Source: Novipirellula artificiosorum
GTDB taxonomy: Bacteria > Planctomycetota > Planctomycetia > Pirellulales > Pirellulaceae
Direction: 5' to 3'
Length of the DNA: 64,000 nucleotides
Assembly: GCF_007860135.1 (NCBI RefSeq)
Contig: NZ_SJPV01000019.1
Location: 62,001-126,000 of the forward strand
Positions 1-8,134 of this stretch are shown one piece after another (the first letter of the stretch is position 1; the number at the start of each line of letters is the position of its first letter). Under the pieces are notes generated by a model that was not told the DNA's origin, did no database searches, and saw nothing but the letters and a program-made list of their open reading frames with translations. The translations under genes were made by a program, and so were the position numbers.

Positions 1-398
1 CGATCCGCCGCGAACATGCTCAACAAGTTGGTGTAGCCATAATGAAGATCGTGACGGGCTTCGGGGGACAAGGGGTACATCCATTGGTTTTCATGGAAAT
101 AGATGATGCTCACCGCGCTGAACAACTGCGGTGATCGCACGAGCCCTCGCCACGAAGGCAGATCCAACATCGACGAACAAGCGACCACATCAAAGGGCGG
201 TTCGCCGTCACCTTGCCGCTGGTCAACCATTCGGTCAGCGGCAACCGCAAGGTCCAGCGCCGAGGACCGCATGCGCCACTTCCAATGGACGGGTTTACCG
301 CGAAGCACCGACCAATCGTGACGACTGCGACGAACGATGCTGTCGGCAAACGCCCGATGGCTGCCACCGTAATAGGGCTCGATCAACAGGCAATGCAT
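1..398 (-). CDS. tRNA-queuosine alpha-mannosyltransferase-like glycosyltransferase (DUF3524), N-terminal part
   Basis: Only the first 132 codons lie in the window; the frame is open to base 1. The translation starts MHCLLIEPYYGGSHRAF, then has HWKWRMRSSALDLA, a DVVACSSMLDLPSWRG segment and IYFHENQWMYPLSP. These match the N-terminus of the DUF3524/GTDC1 family: LIE-x-YYGGSH, W-x-W-R-R, the 'SSMLDL' strand and YFHENQ. Members of the family transfer mannose from GDP-mannose to queuosine in tRNA-Asp, or are annotated as glycosyltransferases. The ATG at 396-398 fits the family start. The upstream region (399-576) faces the divergent arsR promoter. The donor-binding C-terminal half is outside the window, so the exact substrate is inferred from family only. 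Confidence 0.85.
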   Translation of the reverse strand, partial: MHCLLIEPYYGGSHRAFADSIVRRSRHDWSVLRGKPVHWKWRMRSSALDLAVAADRMVDQRQGDGEPPFDVVACSSMLDLPSWRGLVRSPQLFSAVSIIYFHENQWMYPLSPEARHDLHYGYTNLLSMFAAD

Positions 399-576
399 CC
401 TACGGGCCCTCTCTGTTGTGGCAGCTCCGAAGCAAAACGCCGCTCCGTTTCGCTGGGCAACGTTTCACTGGGCAACCGAATTGTACCGAAAAGTACGGAT
501 GGAGTGTTCGCTCAGCGCGTATGTCGCGGACTTGGGAAGATCGAGCGAACGATGAAAAAATTCGAACAATCTCTCA

Positions 577-610
577 TTGACACCTCGCGAGTTCGCGATA
601 TATTAATATA
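577..610 (+). promoter_or_regulatory. Strong sigma70-type promoter and palindromic operator of arsR
   Basis: A perfect -35 box TTGACA lies at 577-582. A 16-nt spacer follows, then TATATT (599-604) inside the perfect 12-bp palindrome TATATTAATATA (599-610). The spacer carries a second near-palindrome, TCGCGAGTTCGCGA (585-598). A Shine-Dalgarno GGAGG follows at 617-621, 8 nt before the GTG start of arsR. Overlap of palindromes with the -10 is the usual layout for an autorepressing ArsR-family repressor; binding itself is inferred. Confidence 0.75.
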
Positions 611-629
611 AACAAAGGAGGCGGTGGTA

Positions 630-1001
630 GTGAATCCGAGGCAAACACGAATGCGGTCAGGTAGTCCGGGCGGAGCTTCCGATCTTCGGACCTCGCCACC
701 GGGGGGGACGAAAGAGTTCTCGCCTGCGGCAGAATGCCTCAAGACGCTCGCTCATCCGGTACGATTGCGGATCGTTCAGTTGCTACTGCATCGCCGATAC
801 AGCGTGGGCGAACTAGCCGACGACTGCGGGATTCCCGATAACGTGGCGTCCGAACACCTTCGGCTGATGCAGCGTTGCGGGTTCTTTGACAGCCAGCGTG
901 AAGGACGCAAGGTGTTTTACCGCGTTGCGGAACCCCATCTTGCCAGTCTGATGAAATGCATCGAAAATCGCTACATTGGCTCGCTGCCCCAAGACCACTG
1001 A
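630..1001 (+). CDS. ArsR-family winged-helix repressor (possible thiol/persulfide sensor)
   Basis: A 123-residue protein with an ArsR/SmtB fold. The segment ECLKTLAHPVRLRIVQLLL is helix 1-2. SVGELADDCGIPDNVASEHL is the recognition helix region, and REGRKVFYRV is the beta-wing. GTG at 630 is chosen because GGAGG sits 8 nt upstream; a GTG at 624 is possible. No arsenic-type CVC metal site is seen. Cysteines occur near the start of helix 2 (ECLK) and near the C-terminus (MKCIEN), roughly where BigR/SqrR-type persulfide sensors have theirs. The next genes encode a rhodanese and a DsrE-like protein, so a sulfane-sulfur signal is a reasonable inference. It probably represses itself and some of the downstream export genes. 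Confidence 0.85.
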   Translation: MNPRQTRMRSGSPGGASDLRTSPPGGTKEFSPAAECLKTLAHPVRLRIVQLLLHRRYSVGELADDCGIPDNVASEHLRLMQRCGFFDSQREGRKVFYRVAEPHLASLMKCIENRYIGSLPQDH

Positions 1002-1035
1002 GCCCACCCGGCCCCCTTTTTTCGAACAACACCTC

Positions 1036-1064
1036 GTCGCCTAGCGACATAACGACTATATAAT
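1036..1064 (+). promoter_or_regulatory. Candidate promoter/operator of the rhodanese gene
   Basis: A consensus -10 TATAAT is at 1059-1064, 35 nt before the ATG. No good -35 box is present. In its place lies an interrupted palindrome GTCGC-cta-GCGAC (1036-1048). Its TCGC/GCGA half-sites resemble those of the arsR operator at 585-598, which suggests, but does not prove, control by the same repressor. Confidence 0.45.
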
Positions 1065-1098
1065 TTCACGATCCAATCCCTTAGGAGTAACAAGAATC

Positions 1099-1659
1099 AT
1101 GAGCGAAGTCCAAACCATCAGCGTACGAGATTTAGCGGCACTCGAAGCAAAAGAAAGCATTGAATTGATCGATGTTCGGACGCCAGCCGAGTTTCGAGGT
1201 ATCCACGCGGAGTCCGCCCGCAACCTTCCACTCGATGCACTCGATCCCGATGCGATCATGAAAAACCGATCGGGACAAGCGGATGCCCCCCTCTACGTCA
1301 TCTGTCGATCGGGTGGACGAGCGACGAAGGCATGCCAACAATTCATTCAGGCCGGGTACAACAACGTGGTCAATGTTGAGGGCGGCACGTCGGCATGGGA
1401 CAGCGCAGGATTGCCTGTGGTGCGTGGAAAACAAACTATGTCACTCGAGCGACAAACACGAATCGCGGTCGGTGTGATCGTGTTAATCAGTGGCGTCCTC
1501 GCGGTAGCGGTCAACCCGTATTTTGCAGTCATCGCGGCCATGATGGGGGCTGGATTGGCCTTCGCTGGAATCACCGACAGCTGCATGTTGGGAATGATGC
1601 TGGCTAAGATGCCATGGAACCAAGCGGGCACGGAAGTTCAGGCGTGTGCAGTAAAATAA
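1099..1659 (+). CDS. Membrane-anchored rhodanese (YgaP-like, rhodanese + DUF2892)
   Basis: A 186-residue sulfurtransferase. Residues 1-110 form a single rhodanese domain with IDVRTPAEFRGIHAESARN and the active-site loop CRSGGRA, with catalytic Cys69. Residues 120-170 hold two hydrophobic helices of the DUF2892 type, ending GITDSCMLGMMLAKMPWN, as in Escherichia coli YgaP. The enzyme should carry a persulfide on Cys69 at the inner face of the cytoplasmic membrane. Cys162 in the membrane part matches the YgaP pattern. It lies 97 nt after arsR under its own -10 box and is followed by a hairpin terminator, so it may be partly independent of the export genes. Confidence 0.93.
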   Translation: MSEVQTISVRDLAALEAKESIELIDVRTPAEFRGIHAESARNLPLDALDPDAIMKNRSGQADAPLYVICRSGGRATKACQQFIQAGYNNVVNVEGGTSAWDSAGLPVVRGKQTMSLERQTRIAVGVIVLISGVLAVAVNPYFAVIAAMMGAGLAFAGITDSCMLGMMLAKMPWNQAGTEVQACAVK

Positions 1660-1675
1660 CGTCCTCCCCAGGATC

Positions 1676-1706
1676 ACGGCCTCCGCCAGGCCGTTCAGCT
1701 TTTTTT
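1676..1706 (+). terminator. Rho-independent terminator after the rhodanese gene
   Basis: ACGGCC (1676-1681) pairs with GGCCGT (1689-1694) across a 7-nt loop. A run of seven T follows at 1700-1706. It lies 17 nt after the rhodanese stop and just upstream of the DsrE-like gene, so it could attenuate readthrough into the export genes. Confidence 0.6.
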
Positions 1707-1733
1707 GTCGTCGCCGTATGGGTTGAAGGTTTT

Positions 1734-2369
1734 ATGATGAGTCGTCCGTATCGTGTCGTTTTGATGATCGCGTTGGTCTGCACGCTCCCCAATTCGCTTT
1801 TGGCGCAAGGGGGTCGTGGGTTCGACGAAGCGATGAAGAACCACCCGGTTCCGGAGCAGCCCAGCTCCGCTGCGCCACCATCCCGGGTGGTCGGAAACGA
1901 AGCGCCACGTCGACGGATCGAAAACTTTGGCGCCGTCGTGCCGTTACCGACCGCGGCAGCGCAACCGCGCTCCGGCAGCAAGATCCTGGTCGATCTGACC
2001 GGCGGTGGGGCGCCGGAACTCCCCAACCGATCCATCGAAACGGTCGCGAGATTCGTCAACATCTATAGCGCTGCAGGCGAAAAGAACGCAACGGCCAGCT
2101 TTGTCGTCGTGCTGCATGGCGATGCCGTTTTGATGGCGCTCAACAGCGATGCCTACGGCGAGCGTTTCGATACCGATGGCAACCCCAACTTCGAAGTCTT
2201 GCGGGCCCTGCATGAGTCCGGAGTCGAGTTTTATGTTTGCGGGCAATCGTTGATCAAGGCGGGAGCCAAGCCAGAGGAGGTGTTGGTGTTCGCCGATGTT
2301 GCCGTGTCCGCACTGACCGCCTTGGTGAATCTACAAGCGGACGGCTATGCCTACGTCCCACTCCCTTAG
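1734..2369 (+). CDS. Exported DsrE/DsrF-like protein
   Basis: A 211-residue protein starting MMSRPYRVV, with a Sec signal peptide (hydrophobic VVLMIALVCTL, cleavage near SLLAQG). A Pro/Ala-rich linker of about 70 residues follows. The C-terminal half is DsrE-like: FVVVLHGDAVLMALN, a conserved Cys in GVEFYVCGQSL, and a GYAYVPLP ending. In the DsrE family this Cys accepts persulfide sulfur. ATG 1734 is preferred over an in-frame ATG at 1614, because that would overlap the rhodanese gene and spoil the signal peptide. The position between a rhodanese and an efflux system suggests a periplasmic sulfur carrier. The function is inferred; no partner enzyme is known here. Confidence 0.85.
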   Translation: MMSRPYRVVLMIALVCTLPNSLLAQGGRGFDEAMKNHPVPEQPSSAAPPSRVVGNEAPRRRIENFGAVVPLPTAAAQPRSGSKILVDLTGGGAPELPNRSIETVARFVNIYSAAGEKNATASFVVVLHGDAVLMALNSDAYGERFDTDGNPNFEVLRALHESGVEFYVCGQSLIKAGAKPEEVLVFADVAVSALTALVNLQADGYAYVPLP

Positions 2370-2468
2370 CGGCCCCCCTCCAATGAGAATTTTGGTGGAA
2401 CGTTCGACGGTCTTTCCGTAAGCTGACAGCTTCGAAACCTCTTTTTTGCGTCTTCACGAGCCGCTCCG

Positions 2469-3569
2469 ATGAAATCTCGATTCCCTCGCAAGTTGTTTTC
2501 CCTCGCCGGTCGGCTTGTTGGCATCGTTTGTGGGATAACCGTCTTGGTGCTTACCATCGCGTGGTTGTCAGGGATGTTTGTTGAAAAGACGTCGCCCGGA
2601 TGGAACGATCGTGGTGTCGCGGTGGCCTCCGACCAACCGACCGACGTCGTTCACGAAATTCGCAAGGAGTACATCGAAGAGGCGATTGGGACCTTGAAAG
2701 CGTCCAGCCGCACCGTTGTCTCATCGAAGTTGTTGGCAACCATCGAAAGGATCAACGTGACCGCGGGTGACGAAGTCACCGCCGGCCAAGAACTGATCCG
2801 GCTCGACGGCAAGGAGTACCAGACGCGGTTGGATCAAGCCAAGCAGGCACTCGAAGGTGCGACCGCGCACCGTGCCCAGGCTCAGCGAAATTTCGACCGT
2901 GTTCATTTGTTGATGCAGCAGAATGCGGCCTCGCCATCCGATAAAGAAATGGCGACGCGGGACTTGCAGGTGGCTCAAGCCGAGGAAAACCGTGCACGCC
3001 AAGCCGTTTCCGAGGCGGCTGTGATGATCTCCTACACGAAAATCATCACGGCCAAGAACGGTCGCATTGTCGATCGGTTTGCCGAGCCCGGCGACATTGC
3101 CAAGCCGGGCGAGCCGATTTTGGTTCTATATGATGCAACCTCGTTACGGCTGGAAGCACCCGTGATGGAGCATTTGGCTGTGAAGCTGAGGATCGGCGAC
3201 CAGCTGAAAGTCTTTGTCGATGCGCTCGACAAAGAATATGACGCAACGATCGATGAAATCGTACCGCAAGCGGATGCGCCAAGTCGGTCGTTCTTGGTCA
3301 AAGCGAGTTTGCCGAAGTCCAATGATCTGTACGAAGGGATGTTTGGACGATTGCGAATCCCCGCGGGCGAACGCCGCCATCTGTGCCTCGCTGACGACGC
3401 GGTGATCCGCGTCGGGCAATTGGAGTTCGTCGATGTGGTCTTGCCCGACGACACGATCGAACGACGGCTGATCAAGAGCGGTCAAATGGGAATGCCGGGC
3501 CGCCACGAAGTGCTGAGCGGATTAAAAGCGGGCGAAAAAGTGATGCTGCAGCAGACACCGCAGATGTAG
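2469..3569 (+). CDS. RND-type periplasmic adaptor (membrane-fusion protein)
   Basis: A 366-residue HlyD/AcrA-type adaptor. An N-terminal membrane anchor spans about residues 15-36. The lipoyl half-motif INVTAGDEVTAGQELIRLD follows, then an alpha-helical hairpin (about 115-185, rich in Ala/Gln/Glu). The second lipoyl half is KNGRIVDRFAEPGDIAKPG, followed by beta-barrel and membrane-proximal domains. It joins the inner-membrane pump to an outer-membrane channel. The RND pump starts 70 nt downstream, so this is its natural partner. No TolC-like outer-membrane gene is present in the locus and must be supplied from elsewhere. Confidence 0.9.
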   Translation: MKSRFPRKLFSLAGRLVGIVCGITVLVLTIAWLSGMFVEKTSPGWNDRGVAVASDQPTDVVHEIRKEYIEEAIGTLKASSRTVVSSKLLATIERINVTAGDEVTAGQELIRLDGKEYQTRLDQAKQALEGATAHRAQAQRNFDRVHLLMQQNAASPSDKEMATRDLQVAQAEENRARQAVSEAAVMISYTKIITAKNGRIVDRFAEPGDIAKPGEPILVLYDATSLRLEAPVMEHLAVKLRIGDQLKVFVDALDKEYDATIDEIVPQADAPSRSFLVKASLPKSNDLYEGMFGRLRIPAGERRHLCLADDAVIRVGQLEFVDVVLPDDTIERRLIKSGQMGMPGRHEVLSGLKAGEKVMLQQTPQM

Positions 3570-3639
3570 CGAGTCCTCGCAGAGACTTTCGAAGTGGCAA
3601 TGCCGATGCGGTCCACCCGTGGTGTTAGGAACAAGAGCA

Positions 3640-6600
3640 ATGGAACGAGACGAGCAATCGAATTTTCTGACACGACTGGTTGAGATTTTTCTCCGAGGTG
3701 ATGTCGCGATCCTGATCACCGTCGTTTCCTTAATGCTTGGCGCAGCATCCTTGTATTTGACGCCTCGCGAAGAAGAACCCCAAATTGTTGTGCCGATGGC
3801 GGATTTGTTCGTTTCGGCTCCGGGGTTGTCCGCCGAAGAAGTCGAAAGACAAGTGACCGATCGACTCGAAAAGCTGCTCTACCAAATCGATGGCGTTGAA
3901 TATGTCTATTCGATGTCAAAGACCGGCCAATGCATTGTGACGGTGCGCTTCCACGTGGGCGAGGACCGAGAAGATTCGCTCGTCAAGATCTACAACAAGG
4001 TCAATTCGTCGACCGATCAAATCCCGCCGTCGGTTCAATCATGGGTCGTCAAGCCGATCGAAGTGGACGATGTCCCCATTGTGATTGCTACGCTGTGGAC
4101 CGATCGCCCTGAGCGTTACGGCGATCATGATCTGAGGCGTATCGCCGAAGAAGTCCAACATGAGCTTCAAGCCATCCCCAACACGAACCGTGTCGAAGTC
4201 CTCGGCGGTCGGCCGCGGCGGATCTACGTGAACCTTGACGCCCAGAGACTCGCGGCCCACAGGACATCGCCGCTGCAAGTCGCAAGGGCGTTACAAGTCA
4301 GCAACGTAACCGTCCGCAATGGCGAGTTTGAACAGCAAGACAAGTTGTTCGCGGTGGAAACAGGAACCTTTATTCAAGGTGTCGACGAACTCAACGACTT
4401 GGTCGTCAACGTTGCAGGCGGTCGTCCCGTCTATCTCAAGAACGTCGCGACGGTCGTCGACGGACCCGCCGAGGCCGAAAGCTACAGCTGGATCGGTTTT
4501 GGCTCGGCAGATGAAGTGCGAGGCGGTGGCGAACTCTATCCGGCGGTCAATCTTTCGATCGCCAAACGAAAAGGATCCAATGCCGTTCGAGTGTCAGCTG
4601 CAATTCATGCAAAACTGAAGGAGCTTTCTGAAACTCACTTGCCCAGCGGTGTCCAAACGCGGGTGACCCGTGACTATGGCGAAACGGCGAACGAGAAGGT
4701 CAACGAACTGGTTGAGGGCTTGGTGGTTGCGGTGTTGACCGTGATTGGATTGATCGGCTTGGTGATGGGTTGGCGGCCCGCATTGGTGATCGCCTTGGCG
4801 ATTCCCGTCTGCTACAGCCTGACGCTGTTCATCAATCTACTGGCGGGCTATTCGATCAACCGAGTGACCATGTTTGCGTTGATTCTGGCCTTGGGATTGC
4901 TTGTCGACGACCCGATCACGGATGTCGAAAATATCGCCCGGTACTTTGCAATGAGGATTCTGCCACCTCGCGAATCGGTGTTACAAGCAATTCAAGAGGT
5001 TCGCCCCGCGTTGATCCTGTCGACCCTGGCGATCATCGCCAGTTTTTTACCGTTAGCGTTTATCACCGGCATGATGGGACCGTACATGGGACCGATGGCC
5101 CTGAATGTTCCGTTGACGGTGACGATTTCGACGATCGTCGCGTTCGTGATCACGCCGTGGCTATCCATGGTGTCCCTCAAACATATCGATGATTCGTCGG
5201 AAGGCGAACGTTTCGATTTGACGAAACGGCCTCTGTATAGGATCAGTCGCACGATTCTAACGCCGATTGTCACGAAACCGATCTACGCCTGGGGCGTCTT
5301 GCTTGCAATCGGCGTCTTGCTTCTCGCGGCGATGATGTTGCCGGTCTTCCGTGCGGTGCCCGTCAAGATGCTGCCCTATGACAACAAGAATGAGTTCCAG
5401 ATTGTCATCGACATGCCCGAAAGCACGACGCTTGAGCGGACCGATGTGGTCGCACGCCGGATCGGACGCTACCTGGGTGGACTTTCGGAAGTCCGTGATT
5501 ACGAGCTGTTTGTTGGCATCGCCTCGCCCATGGACTTCAACGGCTTGGTACGACATTACTTTTTGCGTCGCGGAGCGAACGTCGCGGACATTCGCGTGAA
5601 TTTGATGGCGAAGGATTTTCGTGTGCAACAGTCTCACGAGATCTTGCTACGGATTCGCAACGATGTGAAGGCGCTTGCCGATTCGATGGGAGCCAAGGTC
5701 AAGTTGGTCGAGGTGCCGCCGGGGCCACCGGTGTTGGCATCGATCACCGGCGAAGTCTACGGGCCCGCTGACGGAACCTATGCAAACCAGATCAAGGTCG
5801 GCAGACTCGTCGAAAAACGTTTGGCGATGGAACCGGGGGCGGTCGATTTAGATATCAGTGCCGAGGACGATCATTTGAGGTTCGTGTTCGAGACGGATAA
5901 ATCCAAAGCAGCCTTGTCGGGCATCTCAACACAAACGATCGCGGAGACCATCGACACCGTGCTGAGCGGGAACAAGGCGACGGTTTTGCATCTTCCAGAA
6001 GAGGTCGAGCCGTTGTGGATCGAGTTAAAGCTTCCCCGAGAAAGCCGATCGGCCATTGATGACTTGGAAGAGGTTTACGTCCAAGGGAATGAGGGCCAAG
6101 TGGTTCAACTTGGCGGACTGGGGCGTTTTTCGCAAGTTGAAGATGAGAAAACGATCTTTCACAAGAATTTGCGACGTGTCGTCTACGTCTACGCGGAGGT
6201 TGCGGGGCGACCGCCTGCCGACGCGATCGCTGACCTCGAAGTGGACCGATTCTTCGCAGCCCCCAACACTCGGGGAGTGATTGACTCCGAGGCGCGGCCT
6301 ATCGAAGACCGGACTTGGTTGAACCCAGGTGGTGGAATCGCATGGGCGATCCCCGAAGGCTATACCGTCGATTGGGCGGGTGAGGGGGAACTGGATATCA
6401 CGTTGGACGTTTTCCGAGATCTCGGTTTGGCGTTTGGGGCAGCACTATTGGGCATCTTCGTGTTGCTGATGTTCCAAACCGGTTCGCGAATCTTGCCGGT
6501 GCTGATCATGTTGGCCATTCCATTGACGATGATCGGTATCATGCCGGGATTCTGGATCCTGAATTTAATCACGGACCAAGGGGTCGGTGGCTATCCCAAT

Positions 6601-6954
6601 CCCGTCTTTTTCACAGCGACGGCGATGATCGGCATGATCGCGCTGGCCGGAATTGTGGTTCGCAACTCGGTCGTGCTGATCGACTTCATTCACCTTGCAC
6701 AAGCCGAAGGCCATTCGCTCGAAGAGTCGATCATCCGTAGCGTTGCAGTCCGGACCCGACCGATCTTGTTGACCGCCGGCACGACGCTGCTTGCCAATTG
6801 GGTGATCACGCTCGACCCGGTATTTTCTGGACTCGCATGGGCCATCATTTTTGGGATACTGACGTCGACCCTGTTCACATTGGTCGTGATCCCCGCAGCC
6901 TACTGGCTGCTGTATCGCGAACCCACCACGGAGAAAGTTCAAACACATGAGTGA
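3640..6954 (+). CDS. RND efflux permease (HAE/AcrB superfamily)
   Basis: A 1104-residue pump with the usual duplicated layout: a first membrane helix, a large periplasmic loop, a helix bundle around residues 350-540, a second loop and a C-terminal bundle. Helix 4 keeps the paired proton-relay aspartates in GLLVDDPITDVEN. In helix 10, where AcrB has Lys940, the sequence reads AGIVVRNSVVLIDF, placing Arg at that position. ATG 3640 has AGGA about 9 nt upstream; an earlier in-frame GTG at 3619 is less likely. It overlaps the next adaptor gene by 8 nt. The substrate is unknown. The sulfur genes upstream suggest export of a sulfur-stress-related compound, but this is inference. Confidence 0.93.
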   Translation: MERDEQSNFLTRLVEIFLRGDVAILITVVSLMLGAASLYLTPREEEPQIVVPMADLFVSAPGLSAEEVERQVTDRLEKLLYQIDGVEYVYSMSKTGQCIVTVRFHVGEDREDSLVKIYNKVNSSTDQIPPSVQSWVVKPIEVDDVPIVIATLWTDRPERYGDHDLRRIAEEVQHELQAIPNTNRVEVLGGRPRRIYVNLDAQRLAAHRTSPLQVARALQVSNVTVRNGEFEQQDKLFAVETGTFIQGVDELNDLVVNVAGGRPVYLKNVATVVDGPAEAESYSWIGFGSADEVRGGGELYPAVNLSIAKRKGSNAVRVSAAIHAKLKELSETHLPSGVQTRVTRDYGETANEKVNELVEGLVVAVLTVIGLIGLVMGWRPALVIALAIPVCYSLTLFINLLAGYSINRVTMFALILALGLLVDDPITDVENIARYFAMRILPPRESVLQAIQEVRPALILSTLAIIASFLPLAFITGMMGPYMGPMALNVPLTVTISTIVAFVITPWLSMVSLKHIDDSSEGERFDLTKRPLYRISRTILTPIVTKPIYAWGVLLAIGVLLLAAMMLPVFRAVPVKMLPYDNKNEFQIVIDMPESTTLERTDVVARRIGRYLGGLSEVRDYELFVGIASPMDFNGLVRHYFLRRGANVADIRVNLMAKDFRVQQSHEILLRIRNDVKALADSMGAKVKLVEVPPGPPVLASITGEVYGPADGTYANQIKVGRLVEKRLAMEPGAVDLDISAEDDHLRFVFETDKSKAALSGISTQTIAETIDTVLSGNKATVLHLPEEVEPLWIELKLPRESRSAIDDLEEVYVQGNEGQVVQLGGLGRFSQVEDEKTIFHKNLRRVVYVYAEVAGRPPADAIADLEVDRFFAAPNTRGVIDSEARPIEDRTWLNPGGGIAWAIPEGYTVDWAGEGELDITLDVFRDLGLAFGAALLGIFVLLMFQTGSRILPVLIMLAIPLTMIGIMPGFWILNLITDQGVGGYPNPVFFTATAMIGMIALAGIVVRNSVVLIDFIHLAQAEGHSLEESIIRSVAVRTRPILLTAGTTLLANWVITLDPVFSGLAWAIIFGILTSTLFTLVVIPAAYWLLYREPTTEKVQTHE

Positions 6955-8134
6955 GCAAGCTAAGAAACGTCGACCTTCGTTTCCCTTCAAGCGGATGTTC
7001 GTGCGGTCGTTGAAGTTCGTTGTCGTTGCAGCGGCCATTGCGGCAGGAGTCTATTGGTTCAAGTTTTCGCCGATGCCGGTGGTCGAACATCCGGTCGAGC
7101 GTGGGTTGATCATCGCCGAGGTGATGGGGACGGGAACGCTCGAAGCGCGAGTGCAAGCGACCGTCAGCCCAAAGATTGCAGGACGGATCGAAAGATTGAT
7201 GGCCGACCAAGGTGACACGGTCGCTGCGGGCGACTTGCTCGTCGAGCTTGATGATCAGGAACTGCAGCAGCAAGTCGCCATTGCAGATGCGAATGTCGAG
7301 GCCGCTCGGGCTGCCCTCAATCGGCTGGGAGCCGACAAGGAACGTGCCAATGCAGCGTTCACGCAAGCCAAGAAGAGTGACGATCGGGTTCAATCGCTTG
7401 CCGGGCGTGGAGCGGCGAGCCAGGAGGACTCGGACAAGGCGACCGAAGCGTTGGCGGTCGCCGTCACCGGGGTTTCGCGGGCCGAAGCCGCTATTACCGA
7501 AGGCCAGAAGGAGTTGATCTCGGCACAGAAAACACTTGAATATCACCGCACTCGCTTGAGCGACGCCCGCGTGCTGGCGCCGTTTGATGGACTGATCGTC
7601 AGCCGCGATCGTGAGCCCGGTGATGTCGTCGTGCCTGGGAGCGACATCATGAAGTTGATTTCGACCGACCAGATTTGGATTAGCGCTTGGGTCGACGAAA
7701 CGGAAATGGCGAAGCTGCACCCAGAGCAACCCGCACGGATTTTGTTTCGCTCCGAACCCAACCAGGATTTTGCGGGCAAGGTCGTGCGTCTCGGGAAGGA
7801 GGCTGACCGAGAAACACGCGAGTTCATCGTCGACGTTGATGCACTTCGGTTGCCCGAGAACTGGGCGGTGGGTCAACGGGCCGAGGCATTCATCGAGGTC
7901 GCGCGCAAGGAGAACGTGGTCAGGATTGCGGCGAACCGGGTGACCCAGCGTGACGGGCAATCGGGCGTTTTTCGAAACGTGGCGGACAAAGCCGTTTGGA
8001 CCCCGATCACGATTGGACTTCGGAATCGCGATCACGTCGAGGTTCTCAGCGGGTTAACCGTTCAAGACGTGCTGGTTTCGCCAAAGAAGGCGGGAGCCAA
8101 GTTGACCGATGGACGTAGCTTGGTGGCGTCATGA
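6947..8134 (+). CDS. Second HlyD-type periplasmic adaptor, partner of the ABC exporter
   Basis: A 395-residue adaptor with an N-terminal anchor (about 20-40). Lipoyl halves are at SPKIAGRIERLMADQGDTV and LAPFDGLIVSRDREPGDVV. A helical hairpin in between is rich in Ala and Lys, and a C-terminal domain ends HVEVLSGLTVQDVLVSPKK. It overlaps the RND gene by 8 nt and the permease by 4 nt (ATGA), so all are probably translated together. The order adaptor-permease-ATPase is that of DevBCA/MacAB-type exporters, so this adaptor most likely serves the ABC unit. It could also serve the RND pump. Confidence 0.9.
   Translation: MSEQAKKRRPSFPFKRMFVRSLKFVVVAAAIAAGVYWFKFSPMPVVEHPVERGLIIAEVMGTGTLEARVQATVSPKIAGRIERLMADQGDTVAAGDLLVELDDQELQQQVAIADANVEAARAALNRLGADKERANAAFTQAKKSDDRVQSLAGRGAASQEDSDKATEALAVAVTGVSRAEAAITEGQKELISAQKTLEYHRTRLSDARVLAPFDGLIVSRDREPGDVVVPGSDIMKLISTDQIWISAWVDETEMAKLHPEQPARILFRSEPNQDFAGKVVRLGKEADRETREFIVDVDALRLPENWAVGQRAEAFIEVARKENVVRIAANRVTQRDGQSGVFRNVADKAVWTPITIGLRNRDHVEVLSGLTVQDVLVSPKKAGAKLTDGRSLVAS

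Noticed and set aside
131..611. Plus-strand frames antisense to the glycosyltransferase gene
   Set aside because: Their products have no motif, and the minus-strand frame gives a recognisable family.
6875..8035. Long 386-codon frame antisense to the second adaptor
   Set aside because: The sense frame encodes a clear HlyD-type adaptor overlapping its neighbours; the antisense frame is a by-product of codon bias.
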